From: an uncultured Clostridia bacterium
Lineage (GTDB): Bacteria > Bacillota > Clostridia > Christensenellales > UBA1242
Direction of reading: 5' to 3'
DNA length: 39,397 nucleotides
NCBI GenBank assembly: GCA_946491735.1
Contig: CAMLYK010000004.1
Coordinates: 1 to 39,397 of the forward strand
Shown here: one piece after another, positions 33,374 to 39,397 of the stretch
Layout of the letters: every line of letters starts with the position of its first letter
Position numbering within the stretch: position 1 is the stretch's first letter
Notes under the pieces: model-generated
What the model was told of the DNA's origin: nothing
The model's input: only the letters and a program-made list of their open reading frames with translations
Database searches by the model: none
Position numbers and translations under genes: made by a program

Positions 33374-33574
33374 TTAAAATGTAATAGAATCAAACACAGA
33401 GTTGGAAATAGGTTGAGTTGAACTAATCAATGGATCAACTATGCTACAAGGGCATAATCTATAGCAACAATTATTATTTACATTTCTGCAAACTGTATAG
33501 GCAGATAATGGAGTTGATAGGCTTGATACTCGAATACAATCACATCCTCCTATTCGATAGAAGAAATAAAACAT
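33374..33574 (-). CDS. small Cys-rich protein, possible spore-coat type
   Basis: A 66-residue protein with seven cysteines: GGCDC near the start, TVC in the middle and NNNCCYRLCPC. No signal peptide or membrane segment is convincing. A perfect AGGAGG (complement of 33581-33586) lies six bases before the ATG, and TATAAT is found about 25 bases upstream, which argues that it is a real gene. Cys-rich short proteins of this kind occur in spore coats, and the adjacent divergent gene is ytxC-like, but metal binding is equally possible. The same strong ribosome site and Cys content recur in the 12.3-13.0 kb minus-strand gene. Confidence 0.65.
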   Translation of the reverse strand: MFYFFYRIGGCDCIRVSSLSTPLSAYTVCRNVNNNCCYRLCPCSIVDPLISSTQPISNSVFDSITF

Positions 33575-33721
33575 AATTTACCTCCTAAAACATAATATTA
33601 TATTAGTTGATTTTCTTGTGAAAAATATTAAATTGTGCGTTCAAAAATTTTTCTACCAAAATATGCTATTTTTTTTAAGAGTAAAATTAATCTTTCTGCA
33701 TATTATACAATAGAGGTTAAT

Positions 33722-34474
33722 ATGAGAGAAATTGCCCTTGCCACAAAGGTGAGGAACAAGGAAATAATTGATTTTTTGCACGCACAAATGCAATCAAAAA
33801 TTGATTTTTGTAAAACGATAATTACACGATACAATGATAATAATTTTAGTTATCTATTGTTTGCATGTGAAGATAAATTTATTGAACCTTGTGAGATGAT
33901 ATTGCGTGAAGTGATAATTGATTATATTGAGTCTATTTACAAGTTAAATTATTTGAAACAAAAGATAAAAAACCCTCTATCAAATTCATTGGCATTCAAT
34001 GCATACATTAAAGTTTTAGCATTGTTTGACAAGTCTACAGACGAAACCGCTCTGAAAAAGATACTGATATTTAATCAAACATTTTTCATAGATAGTTTTT
34101 TGGAATTTCGGCTCATTCCATTGAAAAAACACTGGAATAATTTGGCAGAACTCAGCAGCGATAATTTAATGATGTTCAATTCAGGTACATTCATTGACCT
34201 TATCAGATTTTTGATAAACACGATGGACAATTTGGTATACAAAGTAAAAGTAATTTGCGATGGCGAACGATTTAGTATCTATAATATGAAAAACAAAAAT
34301 GAAAAAATCAAAAAAATCGCAGAATGCAAAAATTCTATGGAACTTATTTCAAATGTATTGAATTCGTGTCCTAGTTATGTAGACATATATATCAATGGTA
34401 ATAATAGTTATGAAGCAGTCAGCTTTCTTAGCAATGTTTTTACTAATAGGCTGAAAATTTTTATGAAAAATTAA
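33722..34474 (+). CDS. ytxC: YtxC-like sporulation-associated protein
   Basis: A 250-residue soluble, mostly helical protein. From MREIALATKVRNKEI onward it has an N-terminal alpha/beta part, a helical middle with FIEPCEMILREVIIDYIESIY, and a C-terminal part with CPSYVDIYINGNNSYEAVSFLSNVFTNRLKIF. The length, helical pattern and location directly upstream of thrS match YtxC of Bacillus and clostridia, whose function is unknown. The name leans on gene order and is moderately sure. I take the ATG at 33722 (AGAGGT upstream), not the ATG 29 codons earlier, which has no ribosome site. Confidence 0.6.
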   Translation: MREIALATKVRNKEIIDFLHAQMQSKIDFCKTIITRYNDNNFSYLLFACEDKFIEPCEMILREVIIDYIESIYKLNYLKQKIKNPLSNSLAFNAYIKVLALFDKSTDETALKKILIFNQTFFIDSFLEFRLIPLKKHWNNLAELSSDNLMMFNSGTFIDLIRFLINTMDNLVYKVKVICDGERFSIYNMKNKNEKIKKIAECKNSMELISNVLNSCPSYVDIYINGNNSYEAVSFLSNVFTNRLKIFMKN

Positions 34475-34530
34475 TTTATTTGAAAAATATATTTCATTTT
34501 GTCAAAAATAGAGATTGTATTTAAATATGC

Positions 34531-34559
34531 TTGACTAATTTGAATTGATATGATAACAT
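34531..34559 (+). promoter_or_regulatory. promoter of thrS and its T-box leader
   Basis: -35 TTGACT (34531-34536), 17 bases, extended -10 TGA-TAACAT (34551-34559). Transcription should start near 34566, at the beginning of the T-box leader. Confidence 0.75.
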
Positions 34560-34565
34560 AAAATT

Positions 34566-34780
34566 AACTAAATAGACTATTGATCAGACAAGTAGTTCAT
34601 TGGTCAATTTTTACAGAGAGTGCCTGCCGGCTGAGATTGGCGCAAAACACCATTGAATGAAACCACTGATTAGGTCAATGCGAGTGAATTCTCGTGAAAT
34701 GAGAGGGTATTTTACCAATTTGGGTGGAACCGCGGTTGAACAATCGTCCCGAAGCGACTGCTTGGGATTTTTTTATTTTT
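34566..34780 (+). promoter_or_regulatory. T-box riboswitch controlling thrS (threonine)
   Basis: A transcriptional T-box that reads uncharged tRNA-Thr. Visible parts: stem I with AGTA (about 34591), AGAGAGTGCC (34615-34624) and GGCTGAGA; the specifier codon ACC (Thr) at 34662-34664; the T-box sequence TGGGTGGAACCGCGG (34721-34735); and the terminator TCCC-G-AAGC/GCTTGGGA (34747-34767) followed by a T-run. Under threonine starvation the tRNA acceptor end pairs in the T-box bulge, the antiterminator forms and thrS is transcribed. Confidence 0.95.
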
Positions 34781-34791
34781 AGGAGGAATTT

Positions 34792-36534
34792 ATGAAAGAT
34801 GAAAAACAAGACATGTATCGTCACAGCATGAGCCATGTATTAGCAAAGGCAATCAAGACTTTTTATCCTAATGCAAAATTAGCAATAGGTCCAGCCATTG
34901 ATAATGGTTTTTATTATGATTTTGACAATCTCAATATAACGCCAGAAGATTTTGACAAAATTGAAGAAAAGATGAAATCAATAATCGCCAACAATGAGGA
35001 TTTTACTAGAAAAGAGGTCAGCAAAACTGAAGCACTTGAGATGTTCGTTGACGAGCCATACAAAATTGAACTCATCAATGAATTGCCGTCTAATGAAAAG
35101 ATAACCGTATATTATACGGGCAATGATTTCTACGACCTATGCCGTGGTCCACATGTAGAGAATACAAAATTTTTGCGCGGATTTGCATTTAAAATCAATC
35201 GTGTGAGTGGCGCGTATTGGCGAGGAAGCGAAAAGAACAAAATGCTCACGCGTATTTACGTCTATGGATTTTTGAATAAGGATGATTTGAAAGAGTGTCT
35301 TCGCATAGAGGCTGAAGCGAAAGAGCGCGATCATAGAAAACTTGGAAAAGAATTGGGCATCTTCATGATGAGCGATTTGGTGGGTAAAGGCTTGCCTATG
35401 TGGCTTCCTAAAGGTTTTATTATAAGAAGAGAATTGTCTGATTATATCATTGACAAGGAAATTGCTTTGGGATATCAGCATGTCATGACACCTTCTCTTG
35501 GCAATGTCAACCTTTATAAGACGTCAGGGCATTGGGAACACTACAAAGATGATATGTTTCCAGTGATGGAGCGAGATGATGAAGCGTACGTTCTTCGACC
35601 AATGAATTGTCCGCATCATATGATGATATATAAAAATTTCATGCATTCTTATCGTGATTTGCCATTACGTTTGGCAGAAGTTGCCAATGATTTTAGATTT
35701 GAGGCCAGCGGTTCACTTTGCGGCATAGAACGCACACGTGCTTTCACTCAAAATGATTCACATATCTTCTGTCGTCCAGATCAAATTGAAGAAGAGATAG
35801 AAGGTGTCATCAAATTGATACTCGGCGTTTATAAAGATTTTGGATTCAAAGATTATTCATTTAGATTATCTTTAAGAGATAGAGAAAACGTTGAAAAATA
35901 TTTTGCCAATGATGAATTGTGGGAAAAGAGTGAAAATGCACTTCGTAATATTTTGAAAAAGAGCGGAGCTTCGTTCTATGAAGCAGTTGGAGAAGCTGCT
36001 TTCTACGGTCCCAAAATTGATGTTCAAGTGAAGACTGCTTTGGGGCATGAAGTTACATTATCTACGGTGCAATTAGACTATCAACTTCCAGAAAGATTTG
36101 AACTAGAATATATTGACGAAAATGACAAAAGAGTGCGTCCAGTGGTTATTCACAGAGCAATTTTAGGTTCACTTGATAGATTCATAGCTTTTATAATCGA
36201 GGAAACAAAGGGTGTTTTACCTGCATGGCTAAGCCCAGTGCAAGTCAAGATTTTGACTGTTAATGAACATAATGTTGACTATGCTAACAACATCGCTGAG
36301 AGATTGAAAAAGATAGGGATAAGAGTTGAAAACGACCTTTCAAATGAATCAGTTGGAAAAAAGATTCGTTCTGCAGTGATTGAAAAAGCTCCATTCATTT
36401 TAGTCCTTGGTGACAAAGAGATGAATGAAAAGACTGTGGCAGTGCGAAAGAGAGGAAGCAAGGATACTTCAAGCATGTCATATGAAGAATTTGAACAAGA
36501 GTTGACAAAAGCGATCAAAGATAAAACATTATAA
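34792..36534 (+). CDS. thrS: threonyl-tRNA synthetase lacking the TGS domain
   Basis: It charges tRNA-Thr. The 580-residue protein begins almost at once with the editing (second additional) domain: His11 and His15 of HSMSH, then Cys117 and His121 of DLCRGPH. The class II core has motif 2 around FRFEASGSLCGIERTRAF, and zinc ligands Cys273 (MNCPHH), His324 (DSHIFC) and His454 (VIHRAILGS). The C-terminal anticodon-binding domain follows. Compared with E. coli ThrRS the ligands are shifted by about 60 residues, exactly the missing N-terminal TGS domain. AGGAGG precedes the ATG; no start further upstream could encode TGS, since the T-box terminator lies there. Confidence 0.97.
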   Translation: MKDEKQDMYRHSMSHVLAKAIKTFYPNAKLAIGPAIDNGFYYDFDNLNITPEDFDKIEEKMKSIIANNEDFTRKEVSKTEALEMFVDEPYKIELINELPSNEKITVYYTGNDFYDLCRGPHVENTKFLRGFAFKINRVSGAYWRGSEKNKMLTRIYVYGFLNKDDLKECLRIEAEAKERDHRKLGKELGIFMMSDLVGKGLPMWLPKGFIIRRELSDYIIDKEIALGYQHVMTPSLGNVNLYKTSGHWEHYKDDMFPVMERDDEAYVLRPMNCPHHMMIYKNFMHSYRDLPLRLAEVANDFRFEASGSLCGIERTRAFTQNDSHIFCRPDQIEEEIEGVIKLILGVYKDFGFKDYSFRLSLRDRENVEKYFANDELWEKSENALRNILKKSGASFYEAVGEAAFYGPKIDVQVKTALGHEVTLSTVQLDYQLPERFELEYIDENDKRVRPVVIHRAILGSLDRFIAFIIEETKGVLPAWLSPVQVKILTVNEHNVDYANNIAERLKKIGIRVENDLSNESVGKKIRSAVIEKAPFILVLGDKEMNEKTVAVRKRGSKDTSSMSYEEFEQELTKAIKDKTL

Positions 36535-36536
36535 TT

Positions 36537-36575
36537 AAAAAGAGCAAACAAATATTTCTTTGTTTGCTCTTTTTC
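36537..36575 (+). terminator. terminator after thrS
   Basis: AAAAAGAGCAAACAAA (36537-36552) pairs perfectly over 16 bp with 36559-36574, around a 6-base loop. Confidence 0.92.
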
Positions 36576-36647
36576 TCAACAAAAAAGAGTTTTATGTTCA
36601 AAATTAAATGAAAAATTTGATAAATTTTTAAAAAATCTAATTTTTAT

Positions 36648-36676
36648 TTGACTAGAAAATTTATAAATATTAAACT
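36648..36676 (+). promoter_or_regulatory. promoter of the alcohol/aldehyde dehydrogenase operon
   Basis: -35 TTGACT (36648-36653), 17 bases, -10 TAAACT (36671-36676). Confidence 0.75.
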
Positions 36677-36684
36677 ATCAATAT

Positions 36685-36698
36685 TAGACATTTGTCTA
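36685..36698. promoter_or_regulatory. palindromic candidate operator TAGACA-TT-TGTCTA
   Basis: A perfect 14-bp palindrome just downstream of the predicted transcription start and before the ribosome site AAGGAG (36707-36712), where a repressor could block initiation. The binding protein is unknown. Confidence 0.5.
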
Positions 36699-36719
36699 TT
36701 ATTTTTAAGGAGAATAATT

Positions 36720-37922
36720 GTGAACATATTTAAAAAATTATATTGTAGGACATTTCAAGTTGTATTTAGGATAGCAATTCCAATTTTACCTTATCGCGAA
36801 CCAAAAATTTTGCAAAACAATGAAGAAGTTGTCAGTGTTTTAATTGATAATAATGTGAAAAGTGTATTACTAGTCACGGATAAAGGACTTACAAATTTAG
36901 GCCTATATAAAGGATTGATAGAGACAGCAAATGAAAAAGGCATCAAAATATCAGTATATGATGAAACTGTTGCCAACCCAACCACTCAAAATGTGGATGA
37001 AGCATTAAAAGTATACAAAGATAATGCATGCACGGCTATCATTGCTTTTGGCGGAGGTTCTCCGATGGATTGTGCAAAAGCTACAGGAGCAAGAGTGGCA
37101 AGACCTAAAAAATCACTTGGCAAAATGAAAGGAATATTGAAAGTGAATAAAAAACTTTCACTTTTAATTGCTGTTCCAACGACGGCAGGGACGGGTAGTG
37201 AAACGACTCTTGCGGCGGTGATTACAGACAGTAAGACAAGGCACAAGTATGCGATAAACGATTTCCCACTCATTCCAAGATATGCAATGCTGGATCCAAA
37301 TCTAACAGTTGGATTGCCAAAATTTGTGACAGCGACAACAGGTATGGATGCGCTCACACATGCTATAGAAGCTTACATCGGTCGCAGTACGACTAAAGAT
37401 ACACGCAAAAATTCATTAGAGGCTGTCAAGTTAATTTTTAACAATCTATTAAAAGCATATGAGAATGGTGGTGATTTGGAAGCTAGAAAAAATATGCTTC
37501 ATGCTTCATATTGTGCAGGACTCGCTTTCACTAAATCGTATGTTGGATATGTGCACGCAGTTGCACATTCATTGGGTGGCAAATATAATGTTGCTCACGG
37601 TTTGGCAAATGCAATTATTTTACCATATGTTTTGAAAAAATACGGACGAAGCATATATAAAAAACTATGGGAAATGGGAGTGTATGCCGGACTTTTTGAT
37701 AATGATACATCGAAGGAAGCAGGCGCAAAAATATTTATAGAAAAAATTGAAGAGATAAATAGAGCAATGAATATAGGTACTTCAATTCCGGAGATAAAAG
37801 ATGAGGATATTCCATCTCTTGCTATAACTGCAGAAAAAGAAGCAAATCCGCTCTATCCAGTTCCGGTTTTATATACAGCAAAACAACTAGAAGATGTCTA
37901 TCGAGAGGTAAAAAATGGATAA
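36720..37922 (+). CDS. iron-containing alcohol dehydrogenase
   Basis: A group III Fe-dependent alcohol dehydrogenase of 400 residues, starting at GTG 36720 with AAGGAG seven bases upstream; an upstream in-frame TTG coincides with the promoter. NAD(P)-binding AFGGGSPMDCAK (residues 109-120), PTTAGTGSE, and metal ligands Asp210, His214 (GMDALTHAIE), His279 and His293 (VHAVAHSLGGKYNVAHG) are all present. A 25-residue N-terminal extension, NIFKKLYCRTFQVVFRIAIPILPYREP, is hydrophobic and basic and could bind membrane or partner. It overlaps the aldehyde dehydrogenase gene by 8 bases, implying joint alcohol-aldehyde-acid conversion. Confidence 0.95.
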   Translation: MNIFKKLYCRTFQVVFRIAIPILPYREPKILQNNEEVVSVLIDNNVKSVLLVTDKGLTNLGLYKGLIETANEKGIKISVYDETVANPTTQNVDEALKVYKDNACTAIIAFGGGSPMDCAKATGARVARPKKSLGKMKGILKVNKKLSLLIAVPTTAGTGSETTLAAVITDSKTRHKYAINDFPLIPRYAMLDPNLTVGLPKFVTATTGMDALTHAIEAYIGRSTTKDTRKNSLEAVKLIFNNLLKAYENGGDLEARKNMLHASYCAGLAFTKSYVGYVHAVAHSLGGKYNVAHGLANAIILPYVLKKYGRSIYKKLWEMGVYAGLFDNDTSKEAGAKIFIEKIEEINRAMNIGTSIPEIKDEDIPSLAITAEKEANPLYPVPVLYTAKQLEDVYREVKNG

Positions 37923-39291
37923 AGAAATAATATTAGAAAAAATTAAAAAACAGCGTGAATTTTTGGAAGAAAATTCAATGTTAAATTATAAAAATCGTGT
38001 AGAGGCATTGAAAAAATTATATAAAAATATCAAATTGATGACTCCTGAAATCAATGAGGCATTAAAAAAAGATCTAAACAAAGGCGAAGTCGAAACTTAT
38101 ATGGTTGAAATCGGGATGGTGCTTAATGAAATTAGTTATATGATCAAACATTGCAAAGAATTTTCAAAACCAAAAAGAGTTTCAACCCCACTTGCTCAGT
38201 TCCCATCCAGCAGTTACAAAGTTCCATGCGCGTATGGAATGGTGCTTATTATCAGTCCATGGAATTATCCATTTATGCTGGCGATTGAGCCATTAGTAGA
38301 TGCGATTTGCGCTGGCAATTCAGCAATCGTAAAACCTAGCGAGATTTCACCAAATGTCAGCAACGTGATAGAAAAATTAATTGAAAAAACATTTGATCCA
38401 GGTCATGTTACTACCGTTTTAGGTGGAGTGGAGGAGTGTACATTCCTGCTTGATCAAGATTTCGACTATATCTTCTATACTGGTAGTACGAGAGTAGGTG
38501 AAATCGTCATGAAAAAAGCGTCAGAACATTTCACTCCGGTGACGCTAGAGATGGGAGGGAAAAGCCCTTGCATAGTTGATGAAACTGCCAACATCCCACT
38601 CGCTGCAAGGCGTATTGTGTTTGGTAAATTTTTGAATTGTGGTCAGACTTGCGTCGCTCCTGATTATATCTACTGTGATGAAAAAGTGAAAGATAAATTG
38701 ATATACGAATTGAAACGACAAATCATATTGCAATATACGACCGATCCAATCAACAATTCAGAATATCCAAGAATGGTCAATCAGAAACAATATGATGCCA
38801 TGCGATCGTTTATTAATGATGACAACTTGATTTTTGGTGGCAAATGTTCGGATGAAAAATTGAAAATTGAACCTACAATTCTTAGTGCGACATTTGATGA
38901 TGAGGTTATGAAAGAAGAGATATTTGGACCTATCCTTCCTATTGTCACATTTAAGGATATTGATGAAGCAATCAAGAATGTAAATTCATTGAATAAACCA
39001 CTCGCATTTTACGTCTTTTCATCATCAAAAGAAAATCAAAATAAATTCATCAATCGTTGTCCATTTGGTGGTGGGTGCATCAATGATACGATCGTACATA
39101 TAGCAACACCAAACATGGGATTTGGAGGATTGAAGCAAAGCGGAATTGGGGCATATCATGGTAAAATTGGCTTTGATACATTCACTCATTACAAAAGTAT
39201 TTTGAATAAAAAGACATGGTTAGATTTGCCAATGAGGTATCAACCATTCAACAAATTTAAGGCATTCTTAATCAAGTTGTTTTTAAGATAA
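37915..39291 (+). CDS. aldehyde dehydrogenase (class 3/fatty aldehyde type)
   Basis: Oxidises aldehydes to carboxylates with NAD(P). The 458 residues carry SPWNYPF (Asn117), NAD-binding YTGSTRVGEIV, general base Glu212 in LEMGGKSP, nucleophile Cys246 in NCGQTCVAPD, and EEIFGPILP. The short length and the ending LPMRYQPFNKFKAFLIKLFLR are typical of class 3 enzymes such as YwdH and fatty aldehyde dehydrogenases; the basic, hydrophobic tail may anchor it to the membrane. It overlaps the Fe-ADH gene, so the two probably act on the same aldehyde. Only A/T-rich DNA follows to the window end. Confidence 0.95.
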   Translation: MDKEIILEKIKKQREFLEENSMLNYKNRVEALKKLYKNIKLMTPEINEALKKDLNKGEVETYMVEIGMVLNEISYMIKHCKEFSKPKRVSTPLAQFPSSSYKVPCAYGMVLIISPWNYPFMLAIEPLVDAICAGNSAIVKPSEISPNVSNVIEKLIEKTFDPGHVTTVLGGVEECTFLLDQDFDYIFYTGSTRVGEIVMKKASEHFTPVTLEMGGKSPCIVDETANIPLAARRIVFGKFLNCGQTCVAPDYIYCDEKVKDKLIYELKRQIILQYTTDPINNSEYPRMVNQKQYDAMRSFINDDNLIFGGKCSDEKLKIEPTILSATFDDEVMKEEIFGPILPIVTFKDIDEAIKNVNSLNKPLAFYVFSSSKENQNKFINRCPFGGGCINDTIVHIATPNMGFGGLKQSGIGAYHGKIGFDTFTHYKSILNKKTWLDLPMRYQPFNKFKAFLIKLFLR

Positions 39292-39397
39292 TCATTAAAA
39301 TATTTTAAAAATTGTAAAAAATACCTAAATTTTTACTGAATTCTAATAATTTTTTGTTAATTTTATTAAATTTTTTTAAACATAAACAATATTTTTA

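Noticed and set aside
1-39397. tRNA genes, CRISPR arrays, insertion sequences, phage genes
   Set aside because: No cloverleaf with CCA end, no regularly spaced repeats, and no transposase or integrase motif was found.

Overview
This window is chromosomal core DNA of a very AT-rich, low-GC Gram-positive bacterium, most likely an uncultured spore-forming member of the Clostridia. Evidence for this: a Firmicutes-type dcw (division and cell wall) cluster ending in ftsZ, a MurE with the meso-diaminopimelate motif DNPR, a T-box leader on thrS, a Bacillus-type LexA box on dinB, a YtxC-like sporulation gene beside thrS, and many AGGAGG ribosome sites. I cannot name a genus from sequence alone. No rRNA, tRNA, CRISPR array, phage or IS element was seen.

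Layout. (1) 1-8.7 kb, plus strand: recO, ppdK and a small deoxyribosyltransferase-like gene. Then a tight operon: dnaG, a sigma-like protein carrying only regions 1.2 and 2, rpoD and a coiled-coil/zinc-ribbon protein. (2) 8.6-14 kb: a YkvI-like transporter, a dinB/lytic transglycosylase pair (minus) with a LexA-controlled promoter, engB, a Cys-containing possibly spore-structural protein (minus), and two small plus-strand units that look leaderless or nearly so. (3) 13.9-27.9 kb: the dcw cluster: metallophosphoesterase, rsmH, an FtsL-position membrane protein, terminator, class B PBP with PASTA, murE, mraY, murD, ftsW, murA, divIB, terminator, and an ftsA-like/ftsZ pair with its own consensus promoter. 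murF, murG, murC and murB are absent from it. (4) 27.9-30.5 kb, minus: an NMT1/SsuA-type ABC importer of unknown substrate. (5) 30.7-33.6 kb: an accessory-looking block of small membrane proteins, including a tandem duplication of a complete transcription unit (promoter, gene, terminator), plus a small Cys-rich minus-strand gene. (6) 33.7-36.6 kb: a ytxC-like gene, a T-box leader and a thrS without the TGS domain. (7) 36.7-39.3 kb: an Fe-alcohol dehydrogenase/aldehyde dehydrogenase operon with a palindrome between promoter and ribosome site.

The most unusual items are the region-2-only sigma-like gene between dnaG and rpoD, the duplicated two-TM membrane protein unit, the leaderless metallophosphoesterase/rsmH transcript, an FtsA-like protein apparently lacking a C-terminal membrane helix, and a hairpin that buries the start codon of the YkvI-like transporter. 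Everything here was read by eye; family names rest on visible motifs and gene order, not on database searches.
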